From Calditrichota bacterium (GTDB lineage: Bacteria; Zixibacteria; MSB-5A5; GN15; FEB-12): a DNA stretch of 28,321 nt. This document shows positions 8,951 through 14,340 of this stretch, piece after piece. Position numbers and translations under genes: made by a program. The notes below the pieces were generated by a model, which was given only the letters and a program-made list of their open reading frames with translations, ran no database searches and was not told the DNA's origin. Positions within the stretch are counted from its first letter, which is position 1. Each line of letters begins with the position of its first letter. Location: assembly GCA_008501655.1 (NCBI GenBank), contig QQUK01000093.1, positions 1-28,321 of the forward strand, given 5' to 3'.

Positions 8951-8980
8951 GGTCAAGAGCCCTGTGCTCTTGACTTTTTT
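8951..8980. repeat. Hairpin repeat, family B (GTCAAGAGC arm), with T tract on + strand
   Basis: GTCAAGAGC and GCTCTTGAC form a perfect 9-bp stem with a 5-base loop, followed by six Ts on the + strand. On the - strand it shares the stem, loop and the flank CTTGACCTACTAA with the copy at 10739-10768, so it belongs to a dispersed family. The T tract would make it an intrinsic terminator only for + strand transcripts, that is, antisense read-through across the YiiX-like gene. Confidence 0.75.
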
Positions 8981-8981
8981 A

Positions 8982-9194
8982 CTAATTCGTAAACAGATCG
9001 AAAATATTACCTAACACTGAACTATCTGCTTTGTAAAATTCGGTGTATTTACAACGCATGCAGGTTACCGAACTGAACTTGGCTCCCTGAACATCGAATA
9101 TCTTACTCCAAAAGCCGCCGGCTGCCCGCATTTCGCCGATATTGTAGGTATCAGAACTACATTTCGGACATCTGAAATTGAGACTCTGCTGCAT
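8982..9194 (-). CDS. Small zinc-ribbon protein (DUF2082-like)
   Basis: A 70-aa protein. Two CxxC knuckles, C9/C12 (FRCPKC) and C45/C48 (TCMRCKY), would bind one Zn ion in a zinc-ribbon fold. The spacing and the C-terminal hydrophobic LGNIFDLF segment match the small nucleic-acid-binding-type Zn-ribbon proteins once listed as DUF2082. Actual nucleic-acid binding is not shown. A good AAGGAG ribosome site precedes the ATG. It is a stand-alone gene between the hairpin-rich gap at 9195-9410 and the YiiX-like gene. Confidence 0.75.
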   Translation of the reverse strand: MQQSLNFRCPKCSSDTYNIGEMRAAGGFWSKIFDVQGAKFSSVTCMRCKYTEFYKADSSVLGNIFDLFTN

Positions 9195-9249
9195 ATAGTA
9201 CTCCTTTTCTTTAATAAAGATACTCGGAATTTTGTATATTATTCAATTT

Positions 9250-9286
9250 TTCAAGTCCACTTCGACTCCGCTCAGTGTGACTTGAA
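9250..9286 (+). repeat. REP-like hairpin, family A, long form
   Basis: Outer arms TTCAAGTC and GACTTGAA enclose an inner CACT/AGTG stem around the constant centre TTCGACTCCGCTCAG. Same layout as the copies at 10772, 11945 and 12789. It lies about 55 bp upstream of the Zn-ribbon start. Confidence 0.85.
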
Positions 9287-9305
9287 TAATATAGATTTAA
9301 CGGAG

Positions 9306-9330
9306 CACACTTCGACAAGCTCAGTGTGAC
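9306..9330 (+). repeat. REP-like hairpin, family A, short form
   Basis: CACACT and AGTGTG form a 6-bp stem around TTCGACAAGCTC, followed by ACA. It lacks the outer TTCAAGTC arms and lies 20 bp from the long-form copy at 9250. Confidence 0.82.
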
Positions 9331-9359
9331 AGACTTTATATTGTTTTTATAAGGAAGTT

Positions 9360-9407
9360 GTGCATTGCAGTCGTTAAAATGTGCATTGCAGACGTCCTCG
9401 TCTGCAA
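9360..9407. repeat. Direct repeat plus hairpin just after the IscU-like gene
   Basis: GTGCATTGCAG occurs twice, at 9360-9370 and 9381-9391. The second copy runs into a hairpin, with TTGCAGACG and CGTCTGCAA (9-bp stem) around TCCT at 9386-9407. It begins 4 bp beyond the IscU-like stop on the - strand, so it could affect the 3' end of that transcript. On the - strand only a short, interrupted T run follows (ACATTTTAACG). Confidence 0.65.
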
Positions 9408-9410
9408 GTT

Positions 9411-9776
9411 CTATTTTTTGGAGCGGAAATCCTGGAGAGCTGCTTTTACAGCATCGGGGGCGATGGTCGAGCAGGCGATTTTCTGTTCAGGGAGACCGTT
9501 GAGATATTCGACTATATCCATCCTGGTAAGTTTTTCGGCTTCCTCGATTGTTTTACCTATGAGCATTTCCGATGCAGCCGAAGATGTTGCAATTGCGGCG
9601 GCACACCCGAATGTTTTGTATTTGATGTCGGCGATTTTACCGTCTTCGATTTTGAGGTACATCTTCATGACGTCACCGCAGTTGGGATTGCCGACCTGAC
9701 CGACAGCGTTGGCATCAGGTATTTCCCCGGCGTTACGGGGATTTTCAAAATGATCCATGACTGTTTCGTTGTACAT
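9411..9776 (-). CDS. IscU/NifU-type iron-sulfur cluster assembly scaffold
   Basis: A 121-aa single-domain protein of normal IscU/NifU-N size. The three cluster-ligand cysteines are present: C33 in NPNCGD, C58 in FGCAAAIA and C102 in KIACST, together with Asp35. It would assemble a transient Fe-S cluster from sulfur supplied by a cysteine desulfurase and pass it to apoproteins. The chaperone-recognition LPPVK motif of E. coli IscU reads LPEQK here, so it is closer to NifU-like or chaperone-independent scaffolds. No desulfurase, IscA or ferredoxin gene is adjacent, so the partner must be encoded elsewhere. It starts 46 bp after the DUF58 stop codon on the same strand. Confidence 0.9.
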   Translation of the reverse strand: MYNETVMDHFENPRNAGEIPDANAVGQVGNPNCGDVMKMYLKIEDGKIADIKYKTFGCAAAIATSSAASEMLIGKTIEEAEKLTRMDIVEYLNGLPEQKIACSTIAPDAVKAALQDFRSKK

Positions 9777-9821
9777 GATGATAAGGTAGGGAAATTTCAG
9801 ATTTTGGCAAGAGGGAAATTG

Positions 9822-10724
9822 TTAAAACAACCGCTCCCGTTTGGACAAAAAGGCATATAGTGCTTTGTCAAAACTCATCGATGTATCTATCGGGATATAA
9901 TCTATATTAGACTGGCGGCAGGCGGTCGCTATCTCTTCGGAAAAAGACTCGACCTGATCCTTGAAATCTTTTTTGATTTGATACGGTAAAGTCGTGATTT
10001 CTTCACCGGTCTCCATATCTTTAAAAATCGCTTCACGCGGAAAAGCAAAATCCCGTTCACGCGGGTCGAGAATATGGAAAACGATAACTTCATGATTGTT
10101 ATAGCGGAAATGTTTTAAACCGGAGATAATCTTTTCGGCATCGTCAAGCAAATCCGACATCAGAATAACCAGTCCGCGCCGTTTGATTCGTTCGGCCATT
10201 TCATGCAGTGTTGCCGAAATATCGGTCTCAAGTGACGGTTCCTGTTTTGCTATTTCGTTCAGAAGCATATGCAGATGTCCGGTTTTTGAACGGGGCGGAA
10301 TATAGCGGCGCATCTTTTCATCAAAGGTAACCAGCCCGACAGCATCACGCTGACGCAGGAGCATATAGGAAAGTGCTCCGGAAAGCATCCCTGCATAGTC
10401 AAGTTTGGTTGAGAATTTTTCATCAGAACGATACGCCATTGATTTTGAACAGTCGAGTAAAAGGTAGGCTTTGAGGTTGGTTTCCTCTTCGTACTGTTTG
10501 ATGTAATAGCGGTCGGACTTGGCGTATACTTTCCAGTCTATATCTCGGATGTTGTCACCCGGCATATACTGGCGATGTTCGGCAAACTCGACTGAAAAAC
10601 CGTGGTATGGAGACTTGTGCATCCCGGCGATGAATCCCTCGACAACCATACGGGCGCGAAGTTCCATCCCTTTCAGTTTGGAAACAAACTCCGGTTCGAG
10701 ATATTTTCTGTAATCGTTACTCAT
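9822..10724 (-). CDS. DUF58 / vWA-like protein, usual partner of MoxR ATPases
   Basis: A 300-aa protein. The DUF58 signature is clear: FAEHRQYMPGDNIRDIDWK, then YYIKQYEEE. The vWA-like core carries a metal-site DxSxS (LLDCSKSM), with a later DLLDDAE strand. DUF58 proteins are normally encoded right after a MoxR ATPase, and the pair is thought to act as a chaperone that matures or inserts metal into target proteins. Here the MoxR gene is 2.3 kb upstream on the same strand, with an isoaspartyl peptidase, a membrane protein and repeat clusters between. No transmembrane segment is seen, so this is the soluble short form. Confidence 0.9.
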   Translation of the reverse strand: MSNDYRKYLEPEFVSKLKGMELRARMVVEGFIAGMHKSPYHGFSVEFAEHRQYMPGDNIRDIDWKVYAKSDRYYIKQYEEETNLKAYLLLDCSKSMAYRSDEKFSTKLDYAGMLSGALSYMLLRQRDAVGLVTFDEKMRRYIPPRSKTGHLHMLLNEIAKQEPSLETDISATLHEMAERIKRRGLVILMSDLLDDAEKIISGLKHFRYNNHEVIVFHILDPRERDFAFPREAIFKDMETGEEITTLPYQIKKDFKDQVESFSEEIATACRQSNIDYIPIDTSMSFDKALYAFLSKRERLF

Positions 10725-10738
10725 TCAATTTCTTTCAT

Positions 10739-10768
10739 GTCAAGAGCGCAGGGTTCTTGACCTACTAA
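10739..10768 (-). repeat. Hairpin repeat, family B, second copy
   Basis: GTCAAGAGC pairs with GTTCTTGAC (one G-T wobble), then CTACTAA. The arms, the CAGGG loop and the CTACTAA flank match the reverse complement of the copy at 8951-8980. It lacks the T tract of that copy and directly abuts a family A element. Confidence 0.75.
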
Positions 10769-10771
10769 TTA

Positions 10772-10808
10772 TTCAAGTCCACTTCGACTTCGCTCAGTGT
10801 GACTTGAA
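10772..10808 (+). repeat. REP-like hairpin, family A, long form
   Basis: Arms TTCAAGTC and GACTTGAA with inner CACT/AGTG, centre TTCGACTTCGCTCAG (one base different from the copy at 9250). It lies upstream of the DUF58 gene. Confidence 0.85.
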
Positions 10809-10827
10809 ATTAAACATCTTTCATGTG

Positions 10828-10890
10828 GTTTGTGAATCTTCAGATTCACAAACTTTGATTTGTCCTTTGAATCTGAAGATTCAAAGGACA
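10828..10890. repeat. Twin-palindrome repeat, family C, copy 1
   Basis: Two perfect hairpins lie side by side. At 10828-10853, GTTTGTGAATCT and its complement close a 2-base TC loop (12-bp stem). At 10861-10890, TGTCCTTTGAATCT and its complement close a GA loop (14-bp stem). The 14-base cores (GAATCTTCAGATTC and GAATCTGAAGATTC) are reverse complements of each other, so the two hairpins can also pair with one another. Confidence 0.88.
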
Positions 10891-10900
10891 CAATAAAGTG

Positions 10901-10925
10901 CACCCTTCGACAGGCTCAGGGTGAC
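10901..10925 (+). repeat. REP-like hairpin, family A, short form
   Basis: CACCCT and AGGGTG stem around TTCGACAGGCTC. Compared with the copy at 9306 the stem bases differ in matched pairs (CACACT/AGTGTG becomes CACCCT/AGGGTG). Confidence 0.83.
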
Positions 10926-10954
10926 AATTTATAATATAATCTTCTCTATAATAA

Positions 10955-10979
10955 GTCATACTGAGCTTGTCGATGTATG
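10955..10979 (-). repeat. REP-like hairpin, family A, short form, inverted
   Basis: CATAC and GTATG stem around TGAGCTTGTCGAT, the reverse complement of the usual ATCGACAAGCTCA centre. It ends 8 bp from the isoaspartyl peptidase stop codon. Confidence 0.78.
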
Positions 10980-10987
10980 TTCCCAAG

Positions 10988-11941
10988 TTATTCATCAGCA
11001 AAAATCTTTACGTTCGGTTCGGTTTCAGTATTTGTACAGGATGCCCGGTACATCCCCGGTGTGTTCATCGGCATTGTTATCGTTCCGTTTTTATCAATAG
11101 CGATAATGCCACCGGAGCCGCCAAGCTTGGATAATTTGTCAATCGCATTGGCAGATGAATCTTTTAAGCTCATATTTTTATAGAGCATCATCGCTGAAAC
11201 ATCATATGCTGTCAACAAACGCATCACATACTCACCATGCCCGGTTGCTGAAACAGCACAGCTGTCATTATCAGCATAATTCCCGGCACCGATGACGGGA
11301 GTGTCGCCGACCCGATTGAACTTTTTGTTGGTCATCCCACCGGATGATGTAGCAGCGGCAAGATTTCCATCATTATCAAGGGCAACACAACCGACGGTTC
11401 CATGTTTGCCGTCATCACCGTCATGGTCGAGAATTGTGACCGTCTCTTGAATCTCTTTCTCTCTAGCGAGAACAGTCTGCAATTGGAACCATCTCCGTTT
11501 GGTGAAAAAGTAGTCCTTATCTTCGAAGGCAAGTCCGTGCATCTCAGCAAACTTTTCGGCACCTTCACCGGAGAGATGAACATGATTTGATTTTTCCATA
11601 ATAAGTTTCGCAAGCAAAATCGGATTGCGTACTGTTTTCACACAGCTGATTGCACCGCACTCTTTGGATTTGCCGTCCATAATGGAGGCATCCATTTCAT
11701 TTGTACCCTCGTTAGTGAAAACGGAACCTTTACCGGCGTTAAACAGTTCCGAATCTTCCATGACAATAACCGCAGCTGTACACGCATCAAGTGCAGAACC
11801 ACCGGCTTTGAGGATATCTATTCCGGCTGTGATTGACTGATGCAGACCTTCGCGGTAATCTTTATCGGTTTTTTTGGTAATCTTCTCGCGAAGAATCGTT
11901 CCGGCACCGCCGTGTATCGCTATGGAGAATTTTTGTTTCAT
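10988..11941 (-). CDS. Isoaspartyl peptidase / plant-type L-asparaginase (Ntn hydrolase)
   Basis: A 317-aa precursor. It starts with IAIHGGAGTI, the usual N-terminus of type-2 (IaaA-type) asparaginases. The self-cleavage site is KHGTVGCVALD, so Thr182 becomes the N-terminal nucleophile after maturation into alpha and beta chains. Downstream, SSGGMTNKKFNRVGDTPVIGAGNYAD and SATGHGEYVMR are the expected substrate-loop motifs. The enzyme removes isoaspartyl residues from peptides and hydrolyses L-asparagine. No signal peptide, so cytoplasmic. It sits between two repeat clusters and upstream of DUF58 on the same strand. The function of the family is secure. Confidence 0.93.
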   Translation of the reverse strand: MKQKFSIAIHGGAGTILREKITKKTDKDYREGLHQSITAGIDILKAGGSALDACTAAVIVMEDSELFNAGKGSVFTNEGTNEMDASIMDGKSKECGAISCVKTVRNPILLAKLIMEKSNHVHLSGEGAEKFAEMHGLAFEDKDYFFTKRRWFQLQTVLAREKEIQETVTILDHDGDDGKHGTVGCVALDNDGNLAAATSSGGMTNKKFNRVGDTPVIGAGNYADNDSCAVSATGHGEYVMRLLTAYDVSAMMLYKNMSLKDSSANAIDKLSKLGGSGGIIAIDKNGTITMPMNTPGMYRASCTNTETEPNVKIFADE

Positions 11942-11944
11942 TTT

Positions 11945-11981
11945 TTCAAGTCCCCTTCAACTCCGCTCAGGGTGACTTGAA
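11945..11981 (+). repeat. REP-like hairpin, family A, long form
   Basis: Arms TTCAAGTC and GACTTGAA with inner CCCT/AGGG, centre TTCAACTCCGCTCAG. Relative to the copy at 9250 the inner stem changes on both sides together. It begins 4 bp upstream of the isoaspartyl peptidase ATG, so it covers that gene's ribosome-binding region. Confidence 0.85.
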
Positions 11982-11987
11982 AACAAT

Positions 11988-12014
11988 GTCATACTGAGCC
12001 TGTCGAAGTATCAC
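11988..12014 (-). repeat. REP-like hairpin, family A, short form, inverted
   Basis: ATACT and AGTAT stem around GAGCCTGTCGA, the reverse complement of the TCGACAGGCTC centre. It ends 4 bp from the stop codon of the downstream-numbered membrane protein gene. Confidence 0.78.
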
Positions 12015-12017
12015 TTT

Positions 12018-12719
12018 CTACTTACTTAAATCCGCATCCGGTTTTTTAAACAGTTCGGCTAACACTAAAAATGATATATACGGAATCAAGACCAACAGTC
12101 CGACACCGCTTACTGCAAGCAGGTCATCAAATATCCAATGGAAACCTTCACCGGTCAGCCCGATCGTATGGGTAAAAATCGTTACACCAAATACAACCGT
12201 CAGGATCCGTTTCAGTTTTGGTTTCACGCCGGTCAACACCAAGAACAGCACTAAGACAAAATACAAAAGTGTCTGTCCGTTGATATGGGTATGGGCAAGT
12301 CCGACATTATGGCGAAGATGCATTACCCAATCATACTCAGCTTCTTCATCAACAATTTCATCGATAAGCGGGACGCCATCCCCTTCGATATCTGACTCGA
12401 TAAATATTTCAGTCAACAGCTCGGGGTCTGTGACTTCTGTTGATTCTTCAGCAAAATTCGTATCCCAGTCAGGTGCAAGTTCCGATAATGAGTCGTTGAC
12501 AATATCGACGGCATCGACATAGGCATCTTTGACATAATCATCAATGGCATCGGATTGTTCTTCGACCATATAGTCCGGGACGGTACCTTCGTCGATAAGT
12601 CCTTTGTCGACGTAGAAGATAAGCATTGACCAGAGCACAACACCAAGCATCAGGATAGTCGTCATCCCGACAAACAGCTTGGCACACGGCGTAAAATTTC
12701 TCAGTTTATAATTGAACAT
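12018..12719 (-). CDS. Membrane protein with acidic extracytoplasmic loop and His-rich helices, unknown function
   Basis: A 233-aa protein. One hydrophobic helix (about 14-36) is followed by a strongly acidic region of about 90 residues (about 38-130), then about three helices (147-164, 170-188 and 199-223). Histidines cluster at the start of the second helix (H134, H137, H143, H145) and around the third (H184, H194). The HTHIN motif is reminiscent of the HxHxN helix starts in small CcoN-like membrane proteins, so a haem or metal site is conceivable; this is a guess. It lies between moxR and the isoaspartyl peptidase gene, separated from moxR by 304 bp of repeats. I do not recognise the family. 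Confidence 0.68.
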   Translation of the reverse strand: MFNYKLRNFTPCAKLFVGMTTILMLGVVLWSMLIFYVDKGLIDEGTVPDYMVEEQSDAIDDYVKDAYVDAVDIVNDSLSELAPDWDTNFAEESTEVTDPELLTEIFIESDIEGDGVPLIDEIVDEEAEYDWVMHLRHNVGLAHTHINGQTLLYFVLVLFLVLTGVKPKLKRILTVVFGVTIFTHTIGLTGEGFHWIFDDLLAVSGVGLLVLIPYISFLVLAELFKKPDADLSK

Positions 12720-12730
12720 AGTTTATTTGT

Positions 12731-12756
12731 ACATGCTTCGACAAGCTCAGCATGAC
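12731..12756 (+). repeat. REP-like hairpin, family A, short form
   Basis: CATGCT and AGCATG stem around TCGACAAGCTC. A third stem variant of the family, again changed in matched pairs. It starts 11 bp upstream of the membrane-protein ATG. Confidence 0.84.
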
Positions 12757-12788
12757 TAATCCTTTAGTTACTAAGCTTTTATTATTTA

Positions 12789-12825
12789 TTCAAGTCCCCT
12801 TCGACTCCGCTCAGGGTGACTTAAA
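12789..12825 (+). repeat. REP-like hairpin, family A, long form, with degenerate neighbour
   Basis: Arms TTCAAGTC and GACTTAAA (one arm base changed) with inner CCCT/AGGG around TTCGACTCCGCTC. A decayed inverted short form, CTGAACTTGTCGAAG, follows at about 12830-12844. The whole 12720-13023 gap holds only such repeats; no gene is seen in it. Confidence 0.8.
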
Positions 12826-12863
12826 ACTCTGAACTTGTCGAAGAATAATTATGATTTTGTGTG

Positions 12864-12920
12864 ACTTGAGAATCTTTAGTTTCTCAAGTTGTATTCCTTT
12901 GAGTCTGAAGACTCAAAGGA
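12864..12920. repeat. Twin-palindrome repeat, family C, copy 2
   Basis: Hairpin 1 at 12864-12889 has ACTTGAGAA and TTCTCAAGT arms with a nearly paired CT/AG centre. Hairpin 2 at 12895-12920 is a perfect palindrome, TCCTTTGAGTCT with its complement, GA loop, followed by CAC. In hairpin 2 the core is GAGTCT/AGACTC where copy 1 has GAATCT/AGATTC, a compensated pair. Confidence 0.85.
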
Positions 12921-12946
12921 CACTTAACATTTCCTTTGTATCTGAT

Positions 12947-13001
12947 TTGTGAATCTTCAGATTCACAAGTTTTACTCATTTGAGTCTGAAGACTCAAATG
13001 A
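12947..13001. repeat. Twin-palindrome repeat, family C, copy 3
   Basis: Hairpin 1 at 12947-12968 pairs TTGTGAATCT with AGATTCACAA around TC. Hairpin 2 at 12976-13001 pairs TCATTTGAGTCT with its exact complement around GA. Compared with copy 2, the arm TCCTTT/AAAGGA has become TCATTT/AAATGA on both sides. It ends 22 bp from the moxR stop codon. Confidence 0.86.
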
Positions 13002-13023
13002 CACACTTCTAACAATTTATATT

Positions 13024-14028
13024 CTAATCCTGTTTGGGTGGTTTTACGGTTTCTAAAAGTCGTTTGATAATTTCCATTGAATCGATACCGTCAGCCTCAG
13101 CATTAAACGAGGTTACGATACGATGTCTCAATACCGGGTATGCAGCAAAGCGGACATCTTCCGGTCCCGGAGTCGGACGACCTTCTAAAATCGCTTTGGT
13201 CTTAGCAGCCAGAATCAGATATTGCGATGCTCTCGGACCGGCACCCCAGTTGACCCAGTTTTTGATAAATTCCGGAGCGTCATCTTCTGCCGGGCGGGAA
13301 GCACGAACCAGATTCACAGCGTATTCAATCAGATGGTCGGATACCGGAACTCTGCGAACTAATTGCTGGAATGCGATAATCTCTTCCGGTGAGAGAATTT
13401 TATCAATTTTATAATCAGGAACAGCTGTTGTCGATTTGACAATATCAACTTCCTCTTGCGCCGATGGATACTCGACCATGACATTAAACATAAAGCGGTC
13501 AAGCTGCGCTTCGGGAAGCGGGTAAGTACCTTCCTGTTCAATCGGGTTCTGAGTCGCTAAGACAAAAAACGGTTCATCAAGTTTAAATGTATCCCCGGCC
13601 GCGGTGACTTCATGTTCCTGCATAGCCTGTAAGAGAGCAGCCTGCGTTTTCGGAGGAGTACGGTTGATTTCGTCAGCTAAGATTATATTTGCAAAAACGG
13701 GACCTTTGACAAAACGGAATTGCCGTTTTCCGGTGGTGTGATCTTCTTCGATAATCTCCGTACCGGTGATGTCGGATGGCATCAGGTCCGGAGTAAATTG
13801 AATACGGTTGAAGTTCAAATTCAGAACCTGAGCAAGGGTGGAAATCAAAAGTGTTTTCGCAAGACCCGGAACACCAACTAAAAGGCAGTGGCCGGATGAG
13901 AGCAAAGATATTAATAATTGTTCGATGACTTTGTCTTGTCCGATGATAACTTTAGCGATTTCGGATTTGATATTTGTATAGGCATTATTCAGGTTTTCGA
14001 CAGCCTGAATATCAGAATTATTGGTCAT
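13024..14028 (-). CDS. MoxR-family AAA+ ATPase
   Basis: A 334-aa protein. Walker A is GVPGLAKT (about 52-59) and Walker B is IILADEINR (about 115-123), followed by the MoxR hallmarks PPKTQAALLQAMQE, FFVLATQNPIEQEGTYPLPEAQLDRF and the lid domain. MoxR ATPases act as chaperones that mature or activate target protein complexes together with DUF58/vWA partners; here the DUF58 gene is 2.3 kb downstream. A strong GGAGGAA ribosome site precedes the ATG. It is the first gene leftward from the putative origin and has its own likely promoter at 14100-14128. Family assignment is firm; the client is unknown. Confidence 0.95.
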   Translation of the reverse strand: MTNNSDIQAVENLNNAYTNIKSEIAKVIIGQDKVIEQLLISLLSSGHCLLVGVPGLAKTLLISTLAQVLNLNFNRIQFTPDLMPSDITGTEIIEEDHTTGKRQFRFVKGPVFANIILADEINRTPPKTQAALLQAMQEHEVTAAGDTFKLDEPFFVLATQNPIEQEGTYPLPEAQLDRFMFNVMVEYPSAQEEVDIVKSTTAVPDYKIDKILSPEEIIAFQQLVRRVPVSDHLIEYAVNLVRASRPAEDDAPEFIKNWVNWGAGPRASQYLILAAKTKAILEGRPTPGPEDVRFAAYPVLRHRIVTSFNAEADGIDSMEIIKRLLETVKPPKQD

Positions 14029-14099
14029 TATTCCTCCGGAGGACTCTCAATCCACTCATCTTTACATTAAAAAAATTGCTGTTTTCAAATTCGGTATAC

Positions 14100-14128
14100 A
14101 TTATACAGAGAAACCGGAAAATCGTCCA
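14100..14128 (-). promoter_or_regulatory. Candidate sigma-70 type promoter of moxR
   Basis: On the - strand, TGGACG (4 of 6 match to TTGACA) is followed after 17 bp by a perfect TATAAT, 71 bp upstream of the moxR ATG. Sequence match only; no start site is known. Confidence 0.55.
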
Positions 14129-14156
14129 TATTTGTATCAAAATTGATGTTTCGCTT

Positions 14157-14340
14157 AACAAAATTAGGGTAAATATAGTCCTAACAAAGACTTAATAAAA
14201 TATACATATTCCTCAGGTTTGTGGATAAACGATATTCAATGTCCATGTTTGCCGGATATTATCTCAAAGCAGGACAATGAGATAAGTAGATATCCACAAA
14301 AGAGACTACTTTTCCACAAAAGAGGTTAGTTATTCACACC
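14157..14340. other. oriC: Putative chromosomal replication origin (oriC): DnaA-box cluster with AT-rich segment
   Basis: This lies in the 312-bp gene-free stretch between moxR and the bactofilin gene. It holds a perfect DnaA box in reverse orientation (TGTGGATAA, 14220-14228). Three forward one-mismatch boxes follow: ATATCCACA at 14290, TTTTCCACA at 14310 and TTATTCACA at 14330. These three are exactly 20 bp apart, about two helical turns, so they lie on one face of the DNA. An AT-rich stretch at about 14157-14213 flanks the reverse box and could be the unwinding element. An inverted repeat at 14254-14295 spans the first forward box. parAB and two parS sites lie within about 6 kb. Origin function is inferred. 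Confidence 0.68.

Noticed and set aside
9381..9860. A 159-residue + strand open frame opposite the iscU-like gene.
   Set aside because: It is the antisense shadow of a gene with all three cluster-ligand cysteines; composition is not protein-like and there is no ribosome site.
12720..13023. CRISPR-like array in the repeat-rich gap.
   Set aside because: Units are palindromes of different sequence with no regular spacers, and no cas genes are nearby.
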